Assembly: GCA_002314055.1 (NCBI GenBank)
Contig: DCBP01000041.1
Coordinates: forward strand, 5,063 to 28,555
DNA length: 23,493 nucleotides
DNA from: Prevotella sp. UBA1104
GTDB taxonomy: Bacteria > Bacteroidota > Bacteroidia > Bacteroidales > Bacteroidaceae
Direction of reading: 5' to 3'
Positions 1 through 6,359 of the stretch are shown one piece after another (position 1 is the first letter of the stretch; the number at the start of each line of letters is the position of its first letter). The notes below the pieces were generated by a model. The model had not been told where the DNA came from and ran no database searches. It was given only the letters and a program-made list of their open reading frames with translations. Made by a program: the position numbers and the translations under genes.

Positions 1-21
1 GGGGGGGGGGGGGGGGGGGGG
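1..21. repeat. Run of 21 G at the window edge
   Basis: The window opens with 21 consecutive G, immediately followed by AT-rich sequence. It lies about 150 bp upstream of the promoter of the first gene. It may be an assembly or sequencing artefact at a contig end (poly-G is a known artefact of two-colour chemistry) or a real, length-variable homopolymer tract. The sequence alone cannot decide between these. Confidence 0.9.
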
Positions 22-44
22 AAAATAAAAGTTTTCTTTCCCAT

Positions 45-160
45 TTGCCTATGTTTTAAGCATAGAATGGCATAAACTTGCCTATGTTTTAGGACGATTT
101 CGCTTGTATGTTGCCTATGTTTTAGGAAAGTTTTGGTTGTTTTTTGCCTATGTTTTAGGA
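45..160 (+). repeat. Four 17-bp direct repeats with an exact 33-bp period
   Basis: The motif TTGCCTATGTTTTAGGA starts at 45, 78, 111 and 144, exactly 33 bp apart. The last three copies are identical; the first has AAG in place of AGG near its end. The 16-bp stretches between copies are unrelated to each other. The last copy ends 9 bp before a Bacteroidetes -7 box, so it covers the place where the -33 element should lie. Regular phasing of about three helical turns suggests an operator array for a protein bound on one face of the DNA. That role is inference. Confidence 0.9.
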
Positions 161-169
161 AAAATGCTG

Positions 170-177
170 TATCTTTG
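170..177 (+). promoter_or_regulatory. -7 promoter box of the DUF4143 ATPase gene
   Basis: TATCTTTG matches the Bacteroidetes -7 consensus TAnnTTTG and is followed by GCAG, common at these starts. There is no TTTG at the usual 19-21 bp upstream; the nearest (143-146) is 23 bp away and lies in the fourth 33-bp-period repeat. This suggests a weak or regulated promoter. Transcription would begin near 184, about 20 nt before the ATG at 204. Confidence 0.65.
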
Positions 178-203
178 CAGTCGCATGACAAACAAGTAAC
201 AAA

Positions 204-1550
204 ATGATATATAGGCAATTAACAGAAGCACTCAAAATATGGAGTAAGAAAGAAAACCGGAAGCCACTTGTTTTACGCGGAGCGAGACAAGTGGGCAAGA
301 CAACACTTGTTGAAGAATTCAGCAAACAGTATGATGTGTATATCAAGCTTAATTTAGAGCAAAGCACAGACGCTTTCATTTTCTCCAAATCGGACAACGT
401 CAAGGAAATCTACCAATATATATGCATACAAAAAAAAGTGGTTGCCGATCCATCCAAGCGCACGCTACTGTTTATAGACGAAATTCAGAACGAACCAAAG
501 GCTGTTGGATTGCTACGCTATTTTTACGAGGAGATGCCATGGCTTCATATCATTGCGGCTGGTTCTCGACTTCAGACACTTATCAAACAACGGATTTCTT
601 TTCCCGTTGGAAGAGTGGAGTATCTTTCATTACGCCCTTGTTCGTTTCTGGAATATCTGGGGGCAATGGGGGAGAATGCACTGATGCAGATGATTATGGA
701 TGTCAGCGTGCCGCCCATATACCACGAGCTATTGCTCAACCACTTCAATCGATACACTCTTGTAGGAGGAATGCCTGAAGCATTAGTAGACTATGCACAA
801 AATGGAGATGTCATGCGTTTGGCTCCTATCTACCGTTCATTGCTTGATGGCTACAATGAGGACGTGGAGAAGTATGCACGGAACAACAATCAAGTGAAAG
901 TTATACGACATCTCTTGACACATGGTTGGGCAGAAGCAGGACAAACCATTACCTTCAACCGCTTTGGAGGGAGTAACTATACGAGCAAGGAAGTACATGA
1001 AGCTTTGGAACTAATGCAAAAAGCATTCTTGCTTAATTTGGATTACCCAGTAACAGCAGTCAAGGCGCCAGCTATTCCGGCACAGTCTCGACAGCCTAAA
1101 CTTGTATGGGTAGATTCGGGCATCATGAATTTTTCCGTAGATATTCAGACGGAATATCTACAAAACAGTTCCTTGCTTGACGTATGGAAAGGTCATGCGG
1201 CAGAACAGATTGTTGCACAGGAGCTTCGTGTTGTCCTGGATCGCAACTACCGTAATGAACAATATTTCTGGGTGCGCGACAAGAAAGGTTCTAATGCTGA
1301 AGTGGATTTTGTATGGCAATATAATTCGGCAATCCTTCCGATAGAAGTAAAATCGGGAACAAATGCACATCTGCGTTCTCTTCATTCCTTTATGTCGCAA
1401 CCTGACGCTCCTGATGTGGCAATAAGAATTTGGCCCGGGAATTTTGGGATTAATGAAGCAGTGTCGCCTACGGGGCATCGCTTCCAGCTAATCAATCTCC
1501 CTTTCTATTATGTAGGAGTGCTCGACAAGGTGCTGGAAAAATACCTTTGA
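204..1550 (+). CDS. AAA-family ATP-binding protein with C-terminal DUF4143 domain
   Basis: This 448-residue protein has the standard layout of the AAA_14/DUF4143 family. The Walker A motif GARQVGKTT is at residues 26-34, Walker B LLFIDEIQ at 88-95, and a sensor-like AAGSRL follows near 119-123. The family signature FPVGRVEYLSLRPCSFLEYL begins at 133. The C-terminal half carries AEVDFV (365-370) and PIEVKSG (379-385), whose E/D and E-x-K residues fit a PD-(D/E)XK-like nuclease fold; activity is unproven. Length is normal for the family and the frame is intact. The family is widespread and often multi-copy in Bacteroidetes genomes, with no settled role; defence or toxin-like roles have been suggested. 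The ATG at 204 follows a clear -7 box. The gene stands alone, with a repeat array upstream that may control it. Confidence 0.93.
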   Translation: MIYRQLTEALKIWSKKENRKPLVLRGARQVGKTTLVEEFSKQYDVYIKLNLEQSTDAFIFSKSDNVKEIYQYICIQKKVVADPSKRTLLFIDEIQNEPKAVGLLRYFYEEMPWLHIIAAGSRLQTLIKQRISFPVGRVEYLSLRPCSFLEYLGAMGENALMQMIMDVSVPPIYHELLLNHFNRYTLVGGMPEALVDYAQNGDVMRLAPIYRSLLDGYNEDVEKYARNNNQVKVIRHLLTHGWAEAGQTITFNRFGGSNYTSKEVHEALELMQKAFLLNLDYPVTAVKAPAIPAQSRQPKLVWVDSGIMNFSVDIQTEYLQNSSLLDVWKGHAAEQIVAQELRVVLDRNYRNEQYFWVRDKKGSNAEVDFVWQYNSAILPIEVKSGTNAHLRSLHSFMSQPDAPDVAIRIWPGNFGINEAVSPTGHRFQLINLPFYYVGVLDKVLEKYL

Positions 1551-1632
1551 GAAAACACACCGATTAGAAAAGTTATGATTTATTTTATAGTCAGCACTGC
1601 TTGGAATCCATAAAAAGCAACACTTTTGCGGA

Positions 1633-1670
1633 TTCAATTCCATAAAAGTATTGTTTTTTATGGAATTGAA
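1633..1670. promoter_or_regulatory. Perfect 15-bp inverted repeat (candidate operator)
   Basis: TTCAATTCCATAAAA (1633-1647) is repeated in perfect inverse at 1656-1670, with an 8-bp centre. It ends 13 bp upstream of the -7 box at 1684, so it overlaps the expected -33 region of the HAD phosphatase promoter. It is followed by A-rich rather than T-rich sequence, so it does not look like a terminator for the upstream plus-strand gene. A dimeric regulator site is the simplest reading. Confidence 0.6.
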
Positions 1671-1683
1671 AAGAAAAAATATG

Positions 1684-1691
1684 TATTTTTG
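1684..1691 (+). promoter_or_regulatory. -7 promoter box of the HAD phosphatase gene
   Basis: TATTTTTG followed by GCAGTCG fits TAnnTTTG. No TTTG is present 19-21 bp upstream, where the arm of a perfect inverted repeat lies instead. Transcription from here would begin near 1698 and give a leader of about 170 nt before the ATG at 1867. Confidence 0.65.
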
Positions 1692-1703
1692 CAGTCGTAA
1701 AGG

Positions 1704-1845
1704 TGTCTTACAAAAGACAAATATGAAAGATTCTTGCTGACGGAGAAATAAGCAAGAGTTGTACATTCCACAAAAATCCTTCACCGCATAATATTGATTG
1801 CCAAAGAATTATGGCAATCGTGAAGAATTTTTATTTTTTACGATT
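1704..1845 (+). ncRNA. Structured 5' leader with alternative hairpins (candidate)
   Basis: Between the presumed transcription start and the HAD gene the RNA can form several stems. They are TGTCTT/AAGACA (1704-1709 with 1714-1719), TCTTGCT/AGCAAGA (1732-1738 with 1751-1757), GATTGCCA/TGGCAATC (1796-1803 with 1812-1819), and AATCGTGAAGAA/TTTTTTACGATT (1816-1827 with 1834-1845, two G-U pairs). The last two share 1816-1819 and cannot form fully at once. The last stem ends 21 nt before the start codon, so switching could affect translation. No known riboswitch class is recognised. It is a candidate cis-regulatory leader only. Confidence 0.4.
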
Positions 1846-1866
1846 CAATTTATTCACAGAGAAAAA

Positions 1867-2505
1867 ATGAGAAATGTAATTCTTGACTTCGACGGAACTA
1901 TTGGAGACAGCCAGTCGCTCATCATCTGCACTATGCAACAGACAATGCGTGAACTTGGACTGGAAGTAATGACAAAGGAAGATTGCGCAAGAACAATCGG
2001 ACTAAGACTTGAAGAGGGATTTCAGTTGCTGTACGGCATGACACTTGACGAAGCGTTGCATTGTGCCGAGACGTATCGCAGAATATTTATGAAGAACAAA
2101 GGGAAAATGGCTGTTAAGCCTTTCCCTCACGTAATTGAAACTATCAGACAGATGGCGGCAGACGGACACGTCGTGGCTATCGCCAGCAGCAGAAGTAGGG
2201 CATCTCTGTTGGAATACGTGGAACAGATGAACATCACCGACTGCATATCTTGTATCGTTGCTGCCAACGATGTGGAGAAGGTGAAGCCGGCACCCGATAT
2301 GGTACTGAAAGTTCTGAAAGATATCAACGGCAAACCGGAAGACACGATTGTCGTGGGCGACATGACTTACGACATTGAAATGGGAAGAAATGCAAGGACA
2401 AAGACCTGTGGCGTTACCTACGGCAACGGCACACGGGAGCAACTTGCCAATGCCGACTATATTATTGACGACTTTGAAGAACTGCTGAAGATTGTTTCTC
2501 ATTAG
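1867..2505 (+). CDS. HAD-superfamily phosphatase, phosphoglycolate phosphatase-like
   Basis: The 212-residue protein starts with the HAD motif I, DFDGT, with nucleophile D7 and acid/base D9. An alpha-helical cap (about residues 15-85) follows. Motif II is the serine pair in IASSRS (105-110), motif III lysine is K140 in KVKPAPDM, and motif IV is GDMTYD (D165, D169). This is a complete catalytic set for a cytoplasmic Mg-dependent phosphatase of the Gph/PGM-like subfamily; the substrate cannot be told from sequence. The frame stays open upstream to a TTG at 1798, but that 23-residue extension lies in the hairpin region and is not HAD-like. The ATG at 1867, just before the hydrophobic first strand, is therefore chosen. 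The 3' end overlaps the convergent hydrolase gene by 44 bp. Confidence 0.9.
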   Translation: MRNVILDFDGTIGDSQSLIICTMQQTMRELGLEVMTKEDCARTIGLRLEEGFQLLYGMTLDEALHCAETYRRIFMKNKGKMAVKPFPHVIETIRQMAADGHVVAIASSRSRASLLEYVEQMNITDCISCIVAANDVEKVKPAPDMVLKVLKDINGKPEDTIVVGDMTYDIEMGRNARTKTCGVTYGNGTREQLANADYIIDDFEELLKIVSH

Positions 2506-3514
2506 AACTTCTGAATATCTTTCGAACAAAATCCCTCACCCTCGCGGTATATTCCTCATGATGGTCGCGGTAAGCCATGGCATGAACGGAGCCCTTGGCT
2601 ATAAATATCGCTTTCTTGCCTTTCTTCTTTGTCTCATAAAGAGGGCGAAGCATACGATATGGCACGAACTTATCCTTGTCGCCATGTATGAAAAGCATGG
2701 GTTTAGTGCTTCGTCGAACTTGTTCTATCTGCTGTGCCTCAGAGAATGACCATCCATATTTCTGACGGCAAAGCCATGACGTGGTGTTCATCAACGGAAA
2801 TGACGGTAAGCCGAACTGATCCTTCAATTGAGCGGCAAACTCATCCCACACACCAGAATAACCGCAGTCTTCTACAAAGCATTTTATGTACGGCGGAGTC
2901 TTTTCTCCGGCGACTGCCATCGTGGTGGCAGCTCCCATGGAAATGCCGTGAATCACCAAGTCTGTCGACAAAGAATGCGAAGTTTTTGATATATCTCCGT
3001 TACATAAAGGTTTGAACAAATCGTTTGCAACCTCAGCCCAGCGGATAACATCCCATCTGTCGTTCCACCCCATCTGTATATGGTCGCCCTCGCTCTGTCC
3101 GTGTCCATATAAATCTGGCAAGAGCACGTTATATCCCAAATCATGGTTATACATATAGGCAATATGCAGCATGCCCTCGGCACGCACCTTATAACCGTGA
3201 ACGACTACGGCAGTCTTTGCAGTCTTCTCCGGGGCATAGAGATAAATGGCATGTGCCCTGTAACCGGAAGGCATAACGACAAAGGTGTCTTTTACGCAAT
3301 GATACCTGTATACTGAATCCATCCAGTTTTTTGTCCACGGGCACTCACTCTTCATCCTACTGCGCCAGTGCTCAGCCGACAGACGCTCGTCTTTTGGATA
3401 GCCGAGAGAATAACCTAACATATAGCTACTGGCGAGATAAAGGCAAACGAATACGGCTGCTATAACAACAAGCGCTACACCTATTATATTCTTCAGTTTC
3501 TTTTTATCTTTCAT
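2462..3514 (-). CDS. Membrane-anchored alpha/beta hydrolase
   Basis: The 350-residue protein has a basic N-terminus followed by one hydrophobic helix (about 8-31), so it is probably anchored in the inner membrane with the enzyme outside the cytoplasm. The alpha/beta hydrolase core begins with TAVVVHGYKV (101-110). The nucleophile elbow is GISMG with S192. The acid is probably D281 in HGDKDKFVP and the base H311 in GSVHAMAY. The DLYGHGQSEGD stretch is typical of serine esterases or peptidases in this fold. The substrate is unknown: esterase, lipase-like and S9-peptidase-like roles are all possible. The last 14 residues, rich in S and Q, are read across the opposite strand of the end of the HAD gene. 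It has its own promoter upstream. Confidence 0.88.
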   Translation of the reverse strand: MKDKKKLKNIIGVALVVIAAVFVCLYLASSYMLGYSLGYPKDERLSAEHWRSRMKSECPWTKNWMDSVYRYHCVKDTFVVMPSGYRAHAIYLYAPEKTAKTAVVVHGYKVRAEGMLHIAYMYNHDLGYNVLLPDLYGHGQSEGDHIQMGWNDRWDVIRWAEVANDLFKPLCNGDISKTSHSLSTDLVIHGISMGAATTMAVAGEKTPPYIKCFVEDCGYSGVWDEFAAQLKDQFGLPSFPLMNTTSWLCRQKYGWSFSEAQQIEQVRRSTKPMLFIHGDKDKFVPYRMLRPLYETKKKGKKAIFIAKGSVHAMAYRDHHEEYTARVRDFVRKIFRSSNEKQSSAVLQSRQ

Positions 3515-3626
3515 CTTTTTTGTTTCGTCTCTTAGTCAGTTATATTTTCTTTTTTAGTCTATCAGTTATAATATTATGTATGGAAGAACACTGTCCATGG
3601 ATTAAGGACAACCGTTTCTCCGCTGC

Positions 3627-3658
3627 CAAATATAAGAAAAATTATGCAATATGGCAAT
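3627..3658 (-). promoter_or_regulatory. Promoter of the alpha/beta hydrolase gene
   Basis: On the minus strand TATATTTG (3634-3627) matches TAnnTTTG exactly. ATTG at 3658-3655, 20 bp upstream, serves as a near-consensus -33 element. Transcription would begin near 3620, giving a leader of about 105 nt. The promoter lies directly beyond the terminator of the SusCD operon. Confidence 0.65.
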
Positions 3659-3670
3659 CTCCTAACTAAA

Positions 3671-3718
3671 AAAACAAAAAAAGCGGGACATCGACCTTTA
3701 TAAAAGCCTACGTCCCGC
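3671..3718 (-). terminator. Intrinsic terminator of the SusC/SusD operon
   Basis: Read on the minus strand, GCGGGAC (3718-3712) pairs with GTCCCGC (3689-3683), and a smaller CTTT/AAAG stem can form within the loop. A T-rich tract, TTTTTTTGTTTTTTT, follows (3682-3668). It lies 27 bp after the stop of the surface lipoprotein gene. This is a classic rho-independent terminator. Confidence 0.9.
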
Positions 3719-3744
3719 AGAATATTAGGGAATAGAGTTATAAT

Positions 3745-4581
3745 TTATTCAGCTACTTTAAACCACTCATAGTAATCTCCAAAAGAACCTGCACTAACCG
3801 TATATTCCCAACCGAAATAGAATGTTTTTGTATCAGGGTCATAATATGAAGTATACTCATCATCCTCGGATGGAGAGATGTAAATATTGCCATACGAAGG
3901 ATGTATATATCCCGTGGAATATTTAGAATCTCCAAACACTATTTTATTATCCTCATCAACACTAAAGGTAAAGGTTTCGCCTGTAACGACATTGCTGAAC
4001 CTATACATCTTCTTTATCTCAGAATACTCAAGTGTAGCAGATTCTTCGTATGGTGTGCCGTCATCATCTGCCCAGAAATCAGAATAATAAGTTCCTGTTG
4101 CAAAACTCTTGTAGTCTTCCTTTATGATGTTTAATTCTTTACGTGGCAGATTCTCTACAGAATCGGCATACGCCAAAGTATATTCTTCGGGCACCGAGAT
4201 AGTAAGCCTGTACGTTTTAAACATCTCCATATTGTCAGAACACTCAACCGTTATAGTCTTTTCTTTCTCGCCATTGGCAAATGTTACCGATTCAGGCACC
4301 GTGAAGAGCGATTTACCGTCCTTGTCGTAACCATTGGCATTGGCTGTCTTCAACGGAACCGTCAATTCCCCGCTTGCAGAACTTCTCGCCACGTTAATGG
4401 TAAAAGATTTGTCTGACGGTGCTAATGTCATTGAGGCACCTTCCGATGTTGGCAAATAAACATTTATCCCTTCGGCATTGGTCTGCTTGCCAGCCGACCA
4501 ATCGTCGTCATCGCTACAAGAGCAAAATGCAAATGCTGCAGCAAGTAGCGGAAATATCATTAGTTTACTGAATTTTGTCAT
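3745..4581 (-). CDS. Surface lipoprotein in SusE/SGBP position, probable glycan-binding
   Basis: The 278-residue protein has a lipoprotein signal peptide with a lipobox around FAFCSC (C20 or C22), then SDDDD, an acidic run of the kind that sends Bacteroidetes lipoproteins to the cell surface. Residues about 33-135 look like an all-beta, Calx-beta- or BACON-like module. Residues about 150-278 form a second beta-rich, Tyr- and Asp-rich region. No enzyme motif was seen. It is the last gene after SusC and SusD (24 bp from SusD), the position held by surface glycan-binding proteins in other loci, including the levan locus of B. thetaiotaomicron. Fructan binding is inferred from position only. The next element is a strong terminator. 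Confidence 0.78.
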   Translation of the reverse strand: MTKFSKLMIFPLLAAAFAFCSCSDDDDWSAGKQTNAEGINVYLPTSEGASMTLAPSDKSFTINVARSSASGELTVPLKTANANGYDKDGKSLFTVPESVTFANGEKEKTITVECSDNMEMFKTYRLTISVPEEYTLAYADSVENLPRKELNIIKEDYKSFATGTYYSDFWADDDGTPYEESATLEYSEIKKMYRFSNVVTGETFTFSVDEDNKIVFGDSKYSTGYIHPSYGNIYISPSEDDEYTSYYDPDTKTFYFGWEYTVSAGSFGDYYEWFKVAE

Positions 4582-4605
4582 ATCATTCTTCCTTTCTTTG
4601 TCTTG

Positions 4606-6297
4606 TTAATCTGTAACACCATCTGTAAGGTTTGGATTTTGCATAGAACTTGGCAGTGTTCCTTCGGTATTGTTCACAATAGCACTGTTGTTATTTGTTT
4701 CTTTCTGCGAGAAACGCATCAACAGATACCCATCGTTTGCCTGGATGTTGAAGCAGAAAGCATCAGGCCAGATTCCCTTGTCGCTGCCATGAAAGCGAAC
4801 TACAGGTTTGCCGAGTCGCATAATGTCGAACATTGAGAAACCTTCGCCCCACAACTCTACACGGCGTTGGAACCACACTTCGTTTTGAAAAGACTTCTCG
4901 TCAGAGGCGGTGCATGTGTATGAAGGATCGCGATAAGCTTTCACAAAGTCTTCAAGCACCTGCTTTCCCGTGCCAAGACTTCCACTCATGGCAAGTCCCT
5001 CGGCTTTAATCAGATACATCTCCTCCACACGCATCAGTGGCCAATCGTTGTTGTTTGTAGTGCTTCCGATGCCGCTCTTCATACCAAATTTCACATTGGT
5101 ATATGTCGTGAAGGCAGTTTTTACATCTGGATAAACAGCATCAACAATATCTTGTCCTGTTGCCGTCACCGTACTTCCGTCTTTCACGATGCCCGTCCAC
5201 GAAAGACCGTCGAGAAGTGAAGAATACCTGTTCTCGTCGAGCCACCACTGCTTGCGTATATCCGTACTGCTTATTTTGTTGAACAGCAGAGGATTGATAC
5301 GACGGTAAAGTGAGGCGTATGCAGTGTAGCTGTTTCCGGAGAAAGACCCCAACTGTGATGGCCACGACGGCCCCCCGAAGTTTACTACATCAGATGTTGA
5401 CACAGCTATCGACCACATCCAGTTATGTTCACTCTTGTCGTAGAAGTAAGGATGGCTCACTTCCTCGCGTGTTGCCGGTGTTGCTCCCGACTCATCTATG
5501 GCATATTGCGCATATTCTGCCGCCTTGGCATATTCACCCATACTCAGATAGGTACGAGCAAGGAGTCCGTCGCAAACGGCTTTTGTTACATAGCTGTTGT
5601 CGGAAGGCGTAAAGCCATCGAGCAGTTCGCGAGCCGAGAGCAGGTCATTTTCTATCTGAGTGTATATCTCTGCCACCGTAGCACGCGGATTATTTGAATA
5701 ATCTGTTGTTGTTTCCAACACGAGAGGTACAGCAGGTTTGTCTGCCGAAGTCTTATAATTGAACTGGAAATACGGCACGAGATTCAGATAACTGAACGCA
5801 CGGCAAGCCTTAGCCTGTCCCAGGTATTGCTTTAAGGCAGTCTCTTCAGTAGTTTCTCCGATAGAGGCGATGATGTCGTTTGCTGCCTTTATCTGATTGT
5901 AGAACAATCCGTAGCGCATACGAGGATTAGCATAGTTCGGCGTGCGGTCGGTGTACTCTGAAGCCACAGAGAACCAGTTGTAGCCACTGTTGTCGGAAAC
6001 CATATCCGGTCCGTTAAGATCGTTAGACAAACAAACAGAGGGATAACCGCCATCGTCATCGCGAGGATAATTACCATTACCATCCTCACCAAAATATGTT
6101 CCCATCTTTCCCATCATGGTATACATTCCGGCAACATCAGCTTTTACGCGTTCCGGAACAGCCTCAACGGTTTGACTCTTTTGTTCATCGGTTATGACGT
6201 ATCCTGCCGGATTCTGGTCATCGATGTCGGCACAGCTTGCAAATGATGCGGCTATTGCGAATGACATCATTATATATTTATAGTTATATCGTGTCAT
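4606..6297 (-). CDS. susD: SusD/RagB-family outer-membrane nutrient-binding lipoprotein
   Basis: The 563-residue protein has a lipoprotein signal ending in FASC (C22), followed by ADIDDQNPAG. The SusD hallmarks are present: an alpha-helical N-terminal half with TPR-like stretches such as YLSMGEYAKAAEYAQYAI, and the C-terminal signature RRVELWGEGFSMFDIMRLGKP. SusD proteins sit as lids on SusC channels and bind the oligosaccharide at the cell surface. It lies 54 bp after SusC on the same strand, in a spacer made largely of 9-bp tandem repeats, and 24 bp before the surface lipoprotein gene. Length is normal for the family. Fructan as ligand is inferred from the divergent GH32, permease and kinase genes. 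Confidence 0.95.
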   Translation of the reverse strand: MTRYNYKYIMMSFAIAASFASCADIDDQNPAGYVITDEQKSQTVEAVPERVKADVAGMYTMMGKMGTYFGEDGNGNYPRDDDGGYPSVCLSNDLNGPDMVSDNSGYNWFSVASEYTDRTPNYANPRMRYGLFYNQIKAANDIIASIGETTEETALKQYLGQAKACRAFSYLNLVPYFQFNYKTSADKPAVPLVLETTTDYSNNPRATVAEIYTQIENDLLSARELLDGFTPSDNSYVTKAVCDGLLARTYLSMGEYAKAAEYAQYAIDESGATPATREEVSHPYFYDKSEHNWMWSIAVSTSDVVNFGGPSWPSQLGSFSGNSYTAYASLYRRINPLLFNKISSTDIRKQWWLDENRYSSLLDGLSWTGIVKDGSTVTATGQDIVDAVYPDVKTAFTTYTNVKFGMKSGIGSTTNNNDWPLMRVEEMYLIKAEGLAMSGSLGTGKQVLEDFVKAYRDPSYTCTASDEKSFQNEVWFQRRVELWGEGFSMFDIMRLGKPVVRFHGSDKGIWPDAFCFNIQANDGYLLMRFSQKETNNNSAIVNNTEGTLPSSMQNPNLTDGVTD

Positions 6298-6319
6298 AAT
6301 AGTGTTGTTTTGTTTTTTA

Positions 6320-6359
6320 TTATACTAATAGGACTAATAAGACTAATAGAACTAAAATG
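6320..6359 (-). repeat. 9-bp tandem repeats between susC and susD
   Basis: On the plus strand ACTAATAGG, ACTAATAAG, ACTAATAGA and the degraded ACTAAAATG follow one another at 6324, 6333, 6342 and 6351. The fourth copy contains the stop codon of SusC (CTA at 6352-6354, read as TAG). Copies differ at one or two bases. In the mRNA this is a short AU-rich spacer before SusD. Confidence 0.85.

Noticed and set aside
45..160. CRISPR-like array (regular repeats with unique spacers)
   Set aside because: Only four units, a 17-bp repeat and 16-bp spacers, well below usual CRISPR sizes, no cas genes, and the last unit overlaps a promoter.
1798..1866. N-terminal extension of the HAD phosphatase from a TTG codon
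   Set aside because: The 23 residues lie in the hairpin region, precede an ATG placed directly before HAD motif I, and do not look like part of the fold.
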